Positions 1 through 9,120 of a stretch of DNA of 64,000 nt are shown one piece after another. The notes under the pieces are model-generated. The model did no database searches. It worked only from the letters and a program-made list of their open reading frames with translations, and had not been told where the DNA came from. The DNA is from CAWDPQ01 sp049642465. GTDB taxonomy: Bacteria; Acidobacteriota; Vicinamibacteria; Vicinamibacterales; 2-12-FULL-66-21. The position numbers were made by a program, and so were the translations under genes. Within the stretch, counting starts at the first letter, position 1. The number at the start of each line of letters is the position of its first letter. The stretch lies in the NCBI GenBank assembly GCA_049642465.1, contig JBAROV010000171.1, forward strand, positions 1 through 64,000. The letters are read 5' to 3'.

Positions 1-715
1 CCCCCGGCAGCATTCGCCATTTCACCTTCATTCGATACGCGCGATACTCGTCACCAAACGTACTGATCAGCGCCCGTTCTTCGAGCGGGATCGCAAGCGC
101 CAGGTAGGCGGAGCTGAGAACGGCGAATTCAAGACGCGTGAACGTCATGTGTGGTGTGCCGAACACGAACAGCAGCCACGCGAAGTACAACGGGTGACGA
201 ACGAAGCCGTAGACGCCGGTCGTTTGGAGAGGCACTGCCGGCGAAACTCGACCGTGCACGCCGTGCACGGCGCGGCGGATTCCGGCCAGGTCGAGCACGT
301 CGATAGCGGACGAACCCCGCGCGGTAATCGTGACTCCGATGATTTGGATCGCGTATCCAACAATCGCGACCGGCCACTCGACCCGGTACAGACTGCCGCT
401 GACTGGCTGCCAGAGCATGCAGACACCGATGAACAGACTGCTCGCAATCCAGACATAGACGGATCGTTCAATTGCTGGTGAAATGTTGCGAGCGATGACG
501 GCTTTCACGCCCGTTCGGGCAAACAGGCTGTGGTGCACCGCGAAGATTGAGAACAGGACGAAATTGGCCGTGACTGCGGGCCATTGCCGCGCTGATGCCG
601 CCGGACGCCCGAACGTCACGAAGTACGAGTACAGCAGAACGGCCAGCGAGACGACGAACAGCAACCCTCCCAGCCACGCAAAAATGATGAGCAATCGTGT
701 CCGTTCGATCGTCAT
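1..715 (-). CDS. Isoprenylcysteine methyltransferase/NnrU-like membrane methyltransferase, 3' end cut by window edge
   Basis: The minus strand is open from an ATG at 715 to the window edge (about 238 codons), so the stop lies outside. The protein is a multi-span membrane protein: a hydrophobic N-terminus (LLIIFAWLGGLLFVVSLAVL), a VHHSLFAR segment, and near the C-terminus GVYGFVRHPLYFAW, the S-adenosylmethionine-binding signature shared by the ICMT/PEMT/NnrU families. It is followed by PLEERALISTFGDEYRAYR, also typical of those families. It is transcribed away from the ketosynthase gene with only 24 bp between them, so the two probably share a control region. A second ICMT-like gene lies at 3223-3756. 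The substrate cannot be told from sequence; a lipid or polyketide hydroxyl or carboxyl is plausible. Confidence 0.8.
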   Translation of the reverse strand, partial: MTIERTRLLIIFAWLGGLLFVVSLAVLLYSYFVTFGRPAASARQWPAVTANFVLFSIFAVHHSLFARTGVKAVIARNISPAIERSVYVWIASSLFIGVCMLWQPVSGSLYRVEWPVAIVGYAIQIIGVTITARGSSAIDVLDLAGIRRAVHGVHGRVSPAVPLQTTGVYGFVRHPLYFAWLLFVFGTPHMTFTRLEFAVLSSAYLALAIPLEERALISTFGDEYRAYRMKVKWRMLPG

Positions 716-739
716 GACGCGCGGACTATTATAGGAACC

Positions 740-2020
740 ATGGTCGTCTCGACGAGCGCGCGAGTCGCCATCACTGGCATCGGCGTTGTCTCTCCGTATG
801 GCGTCGGGCGGGAAGTCTTCTGGCGTCATGTCAGTCGAGGCTGCAGCGGGACTCGCGCCATCACCGCGTTCGACGCGTCCGATTTTCCGTGCACAGTTGC
901 CGCACCGGTTCCGCCGGTCACGATAGACGAGGCCGTGACGATCGCGGAGCGGTGCGGGAGCGTCCCCGAGCGTTGCGGAAGACCGGATCCCCGGCGGTAT
1001 TCACGAGCCTCGCTCATCGCCGTCATCGCCGCGAGTGAGGCGTGGTCGGATGCGGGCCTGCGGCTGAACGAACCGGACGCCGGCGTGCTGGTTGGCAGCG
1101 GCGCGGGCGGCATCGACGTCGCCGAACGCCAGTATTACGAGTTCTTCTGCGACGGCTGGAAGCGGGTGACGCCGTATGCGATTCCCGTCTCGATTGTCGG
1201 CATGATTTCCAGCGAGATCTCTATCGCACTCGAGTTGCACGGCATCAGCCATGTCGTCTCGACGGGATGTACGAGTTCGACGGACGCGATTGCGTATGCG
1301 GCGTCGATGATCAGGCTCGGCGAGGCTGAGGTCATGCTCTCTGGAGGCGCCGACGCGTGTGTGACGCCCGGCATGATTTTCGGCTTCTCGAAGATGAAGG
1401 TCGTGGCCACCAGATACAACGATCTTCCGGCAACTGCGTCGCGCCCGTTCGATAGGGAACGTGACGGCTTCGTGCTTGGTGAGGGCGCCTGGATGGTCGT
1501 GCTCGAGCGCGAAGATCGCGCGCGGGCGCGCGGAGCCAAGATCTACGCCACTATCGACGGCTACGGATCCACCTGCGACGCCTACCACAGGGTCCAGATG
1601 CACCCCGATGGCGAACAGATCGTCCGTGCGATGCGGCTGGCAATCGAACGCTCCGGTCATCCGATTGAAGAGATTGGCTACGTGAACTTTCACGGCACCT
1701 CCACGGTGCTGAACGATGCCGTCGAGTCTCGCTGCGTCCGGCAGGTCTTTCACCGGATGGCCGATCGCGTGGCGGGGTCGTCCACCAAGTCGATGATTGG
1801 TCATCCCCAGGGCGCAAGCGGCGCGGCGGGGATCGTCACCGCGGCGCTCGCCTTGTCTCGAGGGTATCTCCCGCCGACGATCAATCAGTCGGTACCGGAT
1901 CCCGACTGCGATCTGGACTTCATTCCAAACACCGGCCGCAGCGTGGACGTGCGGGCGGCGCTCTGCAACTGCCTGGGATTTGGCTCGAAGAACAGCGCCA
2001 TGGTGATCGGCAGGGCGTGA
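740..2020 (+). CDS. Beta-ketoacyl-ACP synthase (KAS II/FabF-like)
   Basis: This 426-residue thiolase-fold condensing enzyme joins an acyl chain to a malonyl-ACP unit. The catalytic cysteine is C177 in VSTGCTSSTDA; the two histidines sit in VNFHGTSTV and SMIGHPQGASG, and the STKSM lysine is present. The C-terminus keeps CDLDFIPN and a LGFGSKNSAMV loop. The FabF housekeeping form is usually GFGGTN, so this is a divergent, probably specialised member. It is followed after 3 bp by an FAD oxidoreductase and then an ICMT-like methyltransferase, an arrangement suggesting secondary lipid or polyketide synthesis rather than housekeeping fatty-acid synthesis. No acyl carrier protein is visible in the window. 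It could still be a second FabF. Confidence 0.88.
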   Translation: MVVSTSARVAITGIGVVSPYGVGREVFWRHVSRGCSGTRAITAFDASDFPCTVAAPVPPVTIDEAVTIAERCGSVPERCGRPDPRRYSRASLIAVIAASEAWSDAGLRLNEPDAGVLVGSGAGGIDVAERQYYEFFCDGWKRVTPYAIPVSIVGMISSEISIALELHGISHVVSTGCTSSTDAIAYAASMIRLGEAEVMLSGGADACVTPGMIFGFSKMKVVATRYNDLPATASRPFDRERDGFVLGEGAWMVVLEREDRARARGAKIYATIDGYGSTCDAYHRVQMHPDGEQIVRAMRLAIERSGHPIEEIGYVNFHGTSTVLNDAVESRCVRQVFHRMADRVAGSSTKSMIGHPQGASGAAGIVTAALALSRGYLPPTINQSVPDPDCDLDFIPNTGRSVDVRAALCNCLGFGSKNSAMVIGRA

Positions 2021-2023
2021 GCG

Positions 2024-3226
2024 GTGGCCGAGAAGGTCCGCGCCGACGCCGATGTGGTGCTTGCCGGTGCAGGGCCGGCGGGGACTGTCGCGGCGCTCGT
2101 CCTCGCTCGTGCGGGCGCACGCGTCATCGTCTTCGATCGCGCCCGCTTTCCTCGGCGAAAACTGTGCGGTGACACCGTCAATCCGGGCGCCCTCGCGCTG
2201 TTACAGCGCCTCGGACTTGGTGCGGCCGCCGGGTCGTGGGTCATTCCCGGCATGATCGTGACTGGCGATCGCGGCCTGCGGATTACGGGCAACTACGGCG
2301 TGGGGATTACCGGTCGGGCGATTCTCCGCGAGCAGCTCGACCAGGCGCTCGTCCATGCCGCTGCGGCGGCGGGCGCACGGATCGAGGAAGAGGTGCGTGT
2401 CGTGGGCGTCACGACCAACGGCCATCGGATCGATGGCCTGAACATCCGCACTCGCAGCGGTCTCTCGGACACCGTTCGGGCCCGAATCGTCATTGCCGCA
2501 GACGGAAGCTACTCGCGCCTGACGCGTCAGCTCGGCGTGGCTCGCCTCGCGGCGGCGCCACGACGGTGGGCCGTCGGCGCCTATTTCACAGATGTCGTCC
2601 ACCCGAGCGCGCTCGGTGAGATGCACATCAGGCGCAGCAGGTACATCGGCGTTGCTCAATTGCCTGGCGGTTTGACCAACGTCTGCGTGGTCAGCTCCGA
2701 TCGCAGCCTGCTGCGGGATCCGGCCCTTCTACTGGCCGAAACGATTCGCGCTGAACCACTCCTGAAGGAGCGGTTTGTTGACGCCCGTCGGATCGTCCCT
2801 CCGATGGTGCTCGGACCCCTCGGCGTCGATTGCTCGGCTGCTGGTCTCCCGGGACTCCTGCTCGCGGGCGATGCCGCCGGCTTCGTCGATCCAATGACCG
2901 GGGACGGCCTGCGGTTCACGATCCGCGGTGCTGAACTTGCGGCCGAGGAAGCGTTGCGCGAGCTCGAATACGGATGCGCCGATGCGCATCGACGCTTGCA
3001 GGCGAGACGAAGGCGAGAGTTTTCTGCGAAGTGGCGATTCAATCGGGCGCTTCGCAGCGTATTGAGGTTCCCATCGGGAGTGAGTGCAGCGGAGCGCGCA
3101 GCGGCGGTCTTACCCTGGTTGGCCGAGCACGCCATTCGCTACGCGGGTGACATTGGCGCGGCGCGTCTTTATGACGAGGCCAGCCTGATCGTGCCGCAGC
3201 AGCTCGAACCACGAAAACGAATATGA
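2024..3226 (+). CDS. FAD-dependent oxidoreductase, geranylgeranyl-reductase-like family
   Basis: This 400-residue flavoprotein starts at a GTG 3 bp after the ketosynthase stop, so the two are translationally linked. The N-terminal Rossmann motif is VVLAGAGPAGTVAALVLARA (GxGxxG at residues 15-20), followed by FPRRKLCGDTVNPGAL, which is typical of the geranylgeranyl reductase/halogenase-like group. The second FAD motif LLAGDAAGFVDPMTGDGLR lies near residue 285. These enzymes reduce or hydroxylate isoprenoid or polyketide chains. The product overlaps the next gene by 4 bp (ATGA). Substrate unknown; its placement between a ketosynthase and a methyltransferase supports a tailoring role. Confidence 0.85.
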   Translation: MAEKVRADADVVLAGAGPAGTVAALVLARAGARVIVFDRARFPRRKLCGDTVNPGALALLQRLGLGAAAGSWVIPGMIVTGDRGLRITGNYGVGITGRAILREQLDQALVHAAAAAGARIEEEVRVVGVTTNGHRIDGLNIRTRSGLSDTVRARIVIAADGSYSRLTRQLGVARLAAAPRRWAVGAYFTDVVHPSALGEMHIRRSRYIGVAQLPGGLTNVCVVSSDRSLLRDPALLLAETIRAEPLLKERFVDARRIVPPMVLGPLGVDCSAAGLPGLLLAGDAAGFVDPMTGDGLRFTIRGAELAAEEALRELEYGCADAHRRLQARRRREFSAKWRFNRALRSVLRFPSGVSAAERAAAVLPWLAEHAIRYAGDIGAARLYDEASLIVPQQLEPRKRI

Positions 3227-3756
3227 CGTCGGTGTTCCTGCTGGCACTCATTTTCATTCCGATGGTGCTCGAAGCCCGCCTGGCGCATCGGAACGAAGTC
3301 GCGCTGCTTGCGCAGGGCGCGCGGGAGCCGGAGAACGACGTGTTCCCGATTATGCGAGTGGTTTACCCGCTCTGCTTCCTGGCGATGGTCGCGGAAGGGT
3401 GGTACCGGCCGCACACGAGCACCGAATTCCTCATCATCGGAGCTGCCATCTTCCTGACGGCCAAACTGCTCAAATATTGGGCGGTCGCATCGCTTGGCCC
3501 GCGATGGTGCTTTCGCGTGCTGGTGCCACCCAACTCGTCACTCGTCACATCCGGGCCCTATCGCTACCTGCGACATCCGAACTACGTGGCGGTGGTGGGT
3601 GAGTTGGTCGGGGTTGCACTGATGGCCCGGGCGCCGCTCACCGGAATTCCGGCGGTGGTCGTCTTTGGCGTTGTGCTGATGGCGCGCGTGCGAGCCGAGA
3701 ACCGTGCCCTGGGTATCCCGAATAGGCCGCAATCTTCGAAAACCCCTGTTCTATAA
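3223..3756 (+). CDS. Isoprenylcysteine carboxyl methyltransferase (ICMT) family membrane protein
   Basis: A 177-residue membrane protein with several hydrophobic helices. The SAM-binding signature GPYRYLRHPNYVAVVGE lies near residue 110, and a conserved acidic/Arg segment (MARVRAENRALG) sits at the C-terminus. Bacterial members of this family are often found with polyketide synthases and FAD oxidoreductases, where they O-methylate the product; that is family knowledge, not shown here. The ATG overlaps the preceding stop by 4 bp, so it belongs to the ketosynthase operon. Its stop codon overlaps a TATAAT hexamer that may serve the next operon. Confidence 0.85.
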   Translation: MTSVFLLALIFIPMVLEARLAHRNEVALLAQGAREPENDVFPIMRVVYPLCFLAMVAEGWYRPHTSTEFLIIGAAIFLTAKLLKYWAVASLGPRWCFRVLVPPNSSLVTSGPYRYLRHPNYVAVVGELVGVALMARAPLTGIPAVVVFGVVLMARVRAENRALGIPNRPQSSKTPVL

Positions 3757-3757
3757 T
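3752..3757 (+). promoter_or_regulatory. Possible -10 box for the TPR/MoxR operon
   Basis: A perfect TATAAT overlaps the TAA stop of the ICMT-like gene and ends 8 bp before the ATG at 3766. If used, transcription would begin at or almost at that ATG, giving a nearly leaderless message, or translation would start at the in-frame GTG at 3799. No good -35 hexamer was seen, so this is tentative. Confidence 0.3.
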
Positions 3758-3765
3758 CGAGTTAC

Positions 3766-6354
3766 ATGCCGCGAGCACTCGGTCACTGGCGTCGTGCCGT
3801 GTCGGTGCGGCCCCTGGTCGTCATCCTTCTTTATGTGTGTGCGTGGGCCACGTTTCCTCCCGCCTACGCCGATCAGAATGCCGCACCCACTGAAGCACAG
3901 ACATTTCTGAGAGCGACCCGTGCGGCTATTGCGCACGGCAAGATCGCCGAGGCGGAAGCGCTGGCTCGCAAGCGGCCGGGGCAGGATGGGCTCGCGGCGG
4001 CGGTGCTCGCGCAGATTGCCATTCGCAAAGGGAAGTACGACGAGGCTCAATCGCTGCTCGAGCCGGTCGTCGTGCGCGAGCCGGACGGCGAAGCGGCGTT
4101 GACGCTCGGGATGTTGCACCTGGACCTGGGGCGCAGTCAGGAAGGCGCCCGGCTCCTCAACGGCGTCTTCCGCCAGGCCGGCGCCGGGAACGATCCTGAG
4201 ACGGTGTTTCGCGCGGCACGCGCCGCGCACGCGCTCGATCGCGCGCACCTGCAAGGCCGCGCCCGCGATGCCAATACGCTCTATCGCGCGGCATCGGCCG
4301 CGGTGGACGACCCGGCGGTGGATACGGGCTGGGGACTGTTGTTCCTCGAGAAATACAACCCGCCCGAGGCGATGCGGTCGTTTCAGGACGCCCTGAAGGC
4401 CGATCCGGAGTGGGCGCCTGCGCATGCCGGTCTGGCGCGTCTCTTGTCGGAGGAGAATCCGCCCGCGGCAGCGGTCGCTGCAACGAAAGCGCTTGAAATC
4501 GATCCGGAGCTCATCGACGCCCATTTGCTGCTTGCCGAACTCGATCTCGACAACTCGCGAAATGCCGATGCTCGCGCGCGCATCAACAAGGTGCTCGCGA
4601 TCAACCCTTCGCACCTCGAAGCGCGCTCCTGGCTCGGGGCCATTGCCTACGTTGAAGGGGATCGGGCGACATTCGACGCCGAAGTCAAACGGGTTCTCTC
4701 GATCAATCCAGCATTTGGCGGTGTCTATCGGATAGCTGGTGATCTCGCGGCGAGAAACTACCGTTTCGAGGAGGCAGCGGCGCTGGCGCGTCAGGCGGTG
4801 ACGCTCGATCCAACGGACAGCAAATCACTCGCCGCGCTCGGCATGCATCTGATGCGCACCGGTGAAGAACAGCAGGCGCGGCGTGCACTGCAGCAGTCGT
4901 TTGACATCGACCCGTACGAAAAAGTGACGTTCAACCTGCTCGCGCTGCTCGATACGCTCGACCGGTTCGTCGTCGAGAAAAGCGGCGACCTCATCATCAA
5001 GTACCATCCGGACGAAGCGCCAATCATGCGCGAGTACGCACTGCCGCTGGCGCAAGAGGCGCTCAAAACGCTGTCCGCCCGCTACAACTTCACCCCGAAG
5101 GGCCCGATCCTCATCGAGATCTTTCCGAACCACGATGACTTCGCCGTGCGGAACCTCGGCCTGCCCGGGATGATCGGCGCGCTCGGCGCATGCTTCGGAC
5201 GGGTCGTCACCATGGACTCGCCCAGGGCGCGCGAGCCCGGCACGTTTTCGTGGCAGGCTACGCTCTGGCACGAGCTCACGCACGTCATCACCCTGCAGAT
5301 GTCCAATCAGCGGGTGCCGCGCTGGTTGACCGAGGGCGTGTCGGTTTACGAAGAGGCCAAGGCCAGGCCCGAGTGGGGGCGGGAAATGGAAGTGCCGTTT
5401 GCCCGCGCCCTCGATCGCGGTGAGACGCTTCCGCTGAAAGATTTGAACGCCGGGTTTACCAAGCCGGAAACCATTGCGCTGGCGTATTACCAGGCGTCTC
5501 TGCTCGTCGATCACATCGTCTCGACGCACGGCGACGCGGCGCTGCACACGCTCATCCGTGCCTACGGCGAGGGCGCGGAAGGGAATGCCGCGATTCCGAA
5601 GGCGCTCGGCGTGTCCATCGAGGCGCTGCAGGCGACGTTCGACAAGGCCGTGCAGACGCGATTCGCGCCGCTCGTCGCGGCGTTGAAGAGCGGCCCCAAA
5701 GAGGGAGCAAAGGTCGGCCCCTTGCCGGCGCCGGACGTTTCGGCGTTGCGTGCAGCCGCGGCCGCGCAGCCCGGTAGCTATGCCGCCCAGCTGGCACTCG
5801 GTGCCGCGCTCGCAGCCGCGGGCGATCGTGCCGCGTTCGAACCGCTCGAACGCGCGGCGGCGCTCGTGCCCATGGCCACCGGCGAAAACAGTCCTCGCGC
5901 CCTGATGGCCCGTCTCGCGGAGCAGCAGGACGACCTCCCGCGTGCAATCCGCGAGTATCAGACACTCCTCTCGCACGACCACGCGGCGGTCGAACCCGCG
6001 CGCCGGCTCGCAGCCGTGGCCGAAAAAGCCGGCGACAAGAAAGCCTTAGCGCTTGCCTACGATCGCATCGTCGCCCTCGACCCCTTCGATCCGACCGCGC
6101 ATACCGGACTGGGACGGCTGGCTTTAGAACGCCGTGAGGCGACGATTGCCGCACGTGAATTCCGTGCCGCGCTGTTGACCGGTGCCGCCGACAAGGCTGC
6201 GGCGCACTGCGACCTGGGCGAGAGTTACCTGCTCGCCGGAAAGCCGGTCGAAGCCAAGCGCGAGGCGCTGGCGGCATTGGAAATTGCTCCAACGTTCGAG
6301 CGCGCGCAGGACCTGTTGCTCAAAATCGTCGAAAAAGACACTGGAGGGCGCTGA
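3766..6354 (+). CDS. TPR-repeat protein with gluzincin (peptidase MA-like) metalloprotease domain
   Basis: An 862-residue exported protein. A hydrophobic stretch (PLVVILLYVCAWATFPPAYA) near residue 20 is a likely signal peptide. Residues about 45-400 are tetratricopeptide repeats. A zinc-protease domain follows, with HELTH at residues 502-506 and a glutamate in TEGVSVYEE (E523) as the probable third ligand, the HExxH...E pattern of gluzincins. More TPR units fill residues 660-860. TPR-gluzincin fusions of this kind are presumed periplasmic. It is the first gene of an eight-gene run, 5 bp before the DUF4159 gene, so it likely works with the MoxR/vWA proteins on envelope proteins. The substrate is unknown. 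An alternative start is the GTG at 3799. Confidence 0.85.
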   Translation: MPRALGHWRRAVSVRPLVVILLYVCAWATFPPAYADQNAAPTEAQTFLRATRAAIAHGKIAEAEALARKRPGQDGLAAAVLAQIAIRKGKYDEAQSLLEPVVVREPDGEAALTLGMLHLDLGRSQEGARLLNGVFRQAGAGNDPETVFRAARAAHALDRAHLQGRARDANTLYRAASAAVDDPAVDTGWGLLFLEKYNPPEAMRSFQDALKADPEWAPAHAGLARLLSEENPPAAAVAATKALEIDPELIDAHLLLAELDLDNSRNADARARINKVLAINPSHLEARSWLGAIAYVEGDRATFDAEVKRVLSINPAFGGVYRIAGDLAARNYRFEEAAALARQAVTLDPTDSKSLAALGMHLMRTGEEQQARRALQQSFDIDPYEKVTFNLLALLDTLDRFVVEKSGDLIIKYHPDEAPIMREYALPLAQEALKTLSARYNFTPKGPILIEIFPNHDDFAVRNLGLPGMIGALGACFGRVVTMDSPRAREPGTFSWQATLWHELTHVITLQMSNQRVPRWLTEGVSVYEEAKARPEWGREMEVPFARALDRGETLPLKDLNAGFTKPETIALAYYQASLLVDHIVSTHGDAALHTLIRAYGEGAEGNAAIPKALGVSIEALQATFDKAVQTRFAPLVAALKSGPKEGAKVGPLPAPDVSALRAAAAAQPGSYAAQLALGAALAAAGDRAAFEPLERAAALVPMATGENSPRALMARLAEQQDDLPRAIREYQTLLSHDHAAVEPARRLAAVAEKAGDKKALALAYDRIVALDPFDPTAHTGLGRLALERREATIAAREFRAALLTGAADKAAAHCDLGESYLLAGKPVEAKREALAALEIAPTFERAQDLLLKIVEKDTGGR

Positions 6355-6359
6355 CCGAC

Positions 6360-7169
6360 ATGGCGATCGTGCGCCTTTGGCGTCTTCTGCCTGTGCTGGG
6401 CGTGGCCGGCCTCGTCGCGCTCGGCTTCGCCGAAATGGCCGATCGCGAAGCCGTCGCCCAGGCGCCAGCGCTGCCTGACGCTCGTTATGCGGGGCTGCAA
6501 TGGACATTTGCGCGTGTGCGCTACGAGGCGTGGACGCTTCCGCCCGGCCGCCGTTACGACATCTTCGACGAGCCGTGGACGATCGACTATCCCGCCGCCG
6601 AGCAGAACCTCTCGAGACGACTGAAGACAGTCACATCGATTCAGGTGAACGATCCTGTCGTCCTGACGCTCGACGATCCCGCGCTGTGGACCTACCCCTG
6701 GATCTACATCGTCGAGCCGGGGAACCTGCGGTTGAAGGATACGGAAGTCGTGAACCTGCGAGAGTTCCTGCTGCGCGGCGGCACGCTGACCTTCGACGAT
6801 TTTCACGGACCGGTTGAGTGGGAAAACCTGGAACGGGAAATGAAGCGGGTGTTCCCGGACCGCAAGATCGTGGACTTGCCAAACAGTCATCCGATTTATC
6901 ACTGTTTCTACCAAATCGACGAGTTCCCGCAGACGCCGGGACTTGGGTCGTTCCTCCAGGGTCGCACGTGGGAAAAGGGTGGCTACATTGCCACTCTTCG
7001 GGCGATAGAGGATGACAACGGTCGGGCGATGGTGCTCATCAACTTCAATACCGACATGGGCGATGGCTGGGAGTGGTCGAACGCCGCCGAATATCCCGGC
7101 TACGTCAAATTCACGGCGCAGGCGTACCGGATGCAGATCAACGAAATCATTTACTCGCTGACCCATTGA
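6360..7169 (+). CDS. DUF4159 domain protein
   Basis: This 269-residue protein has an N-terminal hydrophobic segment (LLPVLGVAGLVALGFAEMA) that is a signal peptide or anchor. The rest matches the DUF4159 family: YAGLQWTFARVRYEAW near the start, NLREFLLRGGTLTFDDFHGP in the middle, and GRAMVLINFNTDMGDGWEW near the end. DUF4159 has a glutamine-amidotransferase-like fold without known activity and is commonly encoded with MoxR, DUF58 and BatA-like genes; the same is true here. Its stop overlaps the MoxR start (TGATG), implying translational coupling. Biochemical role unknown. Confidence 0.85.
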   Translation: MAIVRLWRLLPVLGVAGLVALGFAEMADREAVAQAPALPDARYAGLQWTFARVRYEAWTLPPGRRYDIFDEPWTIDYPAAEQNLSRRLKTVTSIQVNDPVVLTLDDPALWTYPWIYIVEPGNLRLKDTEVVNLREFLLRGGTLTFDDFHGPVEWENLEREMKRVFPDRKIVDLPNSHPIYHCFYQIDEFPQTPGLGSFLQGRTWEKGGYIATLRAIEDDNGRAMVLINFNTDMGDGWEWSNAAEYPGYVKFTAQAYRMQINEIIYSLTH

Positions 7170-8206
7170 TGAATCCACTGACCAACATCCGACGCGGTCC
7201 CGACGAGCGGCCGACCGATATTGCGGCTGTCGCGGAGCGCGTCGCGGACGGACGGGACCGAATCCTTGCCGAGATCCGGAAGGTGATCGTCGGACAGGAT
7301 GCGGTCATCGACGAAGTGCTGATGGCGCTCTTCACTGGTGGCCACTGCCTGATCACCGGCGTCCCCGGGCTGGCCAAGACGCTCCTCATCAAGACCGTCG
7401 CCCAGATACTGGACCTGTCGTTCAAGCGGATTCAGTTCACGCCGGACTTGATGCCCGCCGACATCACCGGCACGGAGGTGCTCGACGAGCAGGGAGGGCA
7501 TCGGTCGCTGCGCTTTGTCAAGGGGCCAATCTTCGCGCAGATCATCCTGGCCGACGAAATCAACCGCACGCCGCCGAAAACGCAGGCGGCGCTCCTCGAG
7601 GCGATGCAGGAGTATCACGTCACCGCCGCCGGCCGTACCTATCCGCTCGATCGGCCGTTCTTTGTGCTGGCGACGCAGAACCCAATCGAGCTCGAAGGCA
7701 CCTACCCGCTTCCCGAAGCACAGCTCGATCGCTTCATGTTCAACATCGTCATGACCTATCTGGCTGAGGACGAAGAAGTGCGGGTCGTGACCCAGACGAC
7801 CGGAGCCTCCGTCCACCAACCAGCACGAGTACTGGGCGGCGCGGAGATTCTCGAGATCCAGCACCTCGTCCGCGAAGTCATCGTTGCCGACGATGTGGCC
7901 CGGTACGCCGTGCGTTTGGTTGACGCGTCGCGGCCCGGCCGGCAAAGCGATCATCAGTTCATTCGAGACTGGGTGAAGTGGGGGGCAGGGCTCCGTGCCT
8001 CACAGTCGCTGATTCTCGCGGGCAAGGCACGGGCTTTGATGCAGGGCCGCTATAACGTTTCAGTCGCCGACATCCAGGCCCTCGCACGCCCAGTGCTGCG
8101 CCACCGCGTGATTCCAAACTTCTACGCCGAGTCGGAGCGCATCACTCCGGACAATCTCGTCGAACGTCTCCTCGAGGCCGTGCCACCGCCGCGCAGCGGA
8201 ATGTAG
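7169..8206 (+). CDS. MoxR-family AAA+ ATPase
   Basis: A 345-residue chaperone-like ATPase. The open frame extends upstream to 7073, but the ATG at 7169 overlaps the DUF4159 stop and gives the usual family length. Walker A is GVPGLAKT, Walker B is ILADEINRTPPKTQAALLEAM, and FVLATQNPIELEGTYPLPEAQ is the sensor-1/arginine-finger region diagnostic for MoxR. MoxR proteins act on vWA-domain partners, here presumably the DUF58 and BatA-like products encoded immediately downstream (2 bp gap). Cytoplasmic. Confidence 0.95.
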   Translation: MNPLTNIRRGPDERPTDIAAVAERVADGRDRILAEIRKVIVGQDAVIDEVLMALFTGGHCLITGVPGLAKTLLIKTVAQILDLSFKRIQFTPDLMPADITGTEVLDEQGGHRSLRFVKGPIFAQIILADEINRTPPKTQAALLEAMQEYHVTAAGRTYPLDRPFFVLATQNPIELEGTYPLPEAQLDRFMFNIVMTYLAEDEEVRVVTQTTGASVHQPARVLGGAEILEIQHLVREVIVADDVARYAVRLVDASRPGRQSDHQFIRDWVKWGAGLRASQSLILAGKARALMQGRYNVSVADIQALARPVLRHRVIPNFYAESERITPDNLVERLLEAVPPPRSGM

Positions 8207-8208
8207 CC

Positions 8209-9120
8209 ATGCCGTCCCCATCCGCGACCCGCGACCTCCGCTTTCTCGACCCCGCAATCATTGCGCGGCTCGGGACGATGGAGCTGAAGGCGCGAACGGT
8301 GGTGGAGGGATTTCTGTCCGGGTTGCATCGGAGTCCGTACAAGGGCTTCAGCGTCGAGTTTGCCGAATACCGTCAGTACCTTCCGGGCGACGATCTGTCC
8401 ACCCTCGACTGGAAGGTGTACGCCCGCAGCGACCGGCACTACGTCAAGAAGTTCGAGGAAGAGACAAACCTCGAAGCGCATCTGCTCCTCGATACGAGCG
8501 CGTCCATGGCGTATCGTGGCGCGGCGCCGATGAGCAAGCTCGAATATGGGTGCGTGCTGGCCGCGTCGCTTGCCTTTCTGATGAACCGGCAGCGGGACGC
8601 GGCCGGGCTGATTGCGTTCGACGATCGGATTCGATTCCGGCTGCCGGCGGGATCGCGCCGAGGGCATCTTCACGCATTGATGCTGGCGCTCGAACAGATG
8701 CAGGCCGGCAGCGTATCGAACGTGGGCCGACCGCTGCACCAGCTCGCCGAAGCGTTGACGAAGCGCAGCCTCGTCGTGCTGATTTCGGACCTGCTGGACG
8801 ATCCGGAGCCGGCCGTGCGCGGGCTGCGCCATCTGAAGTTCAGGGGCACGGATGTCATCGTCTTCCAGCTGCTCGATCCGAACGAGCTGACGTTTCCGTT
8901 TCGCGGGGCGGCAAAGTTTCGCGATCTCGAGAGCGAGGAAGAGGTCATCGCAGACCCGTCCGCGATCCGCAAGGCATATCTCAGGGAGCTCGCCGGACTG
9001 ACGTTGCGGTTCGACCGTGAACTGCGCGGGGCTGGCATTGATTTCGTTCAGCTCGATACCTCGCAACCACTCGATTTCGCGCTGTTGGCATATCTCGCCG
9101 CGCGGCAACGGCGGAAGTAA
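8209..9120 (+). CDS. DUF58 (vWA-like) protein
   Basis: A 303-residue soluble protein. The hallmark DUF58 block is clear: YRQYLPGDDLSTLDWKVYAR at about residues 50-70, followed by LLLDTSASMAYR, a vWA metal-site (MIDAS, DxSxS) sequence. A later VVLISDLLDDPEP corresponds to another vWA strand. DUF58 proteins are the standard partners of MoxR ATPases. The stop codon overlaps the ATG of the next gene (TAATG). Likely cytoplasmic and co-expressed with MoxR. Confidence 0.92.
   Translation: MPSPSATRDLRFLDPAIIARLGTMELKARTVVEGFLSGLHRSPYKGFSVEFAEYRQYLPGDDLSTLDWKVYARSDRHYVKKFEEETNLEAHLLLDTSASMAYRGAAPMSKLEYGCVLAASLAFLMNRQRDAAGLIAFDDRIRFRLPAGSRRGHLHALMLALEQMQAGSVSNVGRPLHQLAEALTKRSLVVLISDLLDDPEPAVRGLRHLKFRGTDVIVFQLLDPNELTFPFRGAAKFRDLESEEEVIADPSAIRKAYLRELAGLTLRFDRELRGAGIDFVQLDTSQPLDFALLAYLAARQRRK

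Noticed and set aside
4825..5982. Minus-strand open frame of 385 codons inside the TPR-gluzincin gene
   Set aside because: Antisense shadow of a gene with clear domains.
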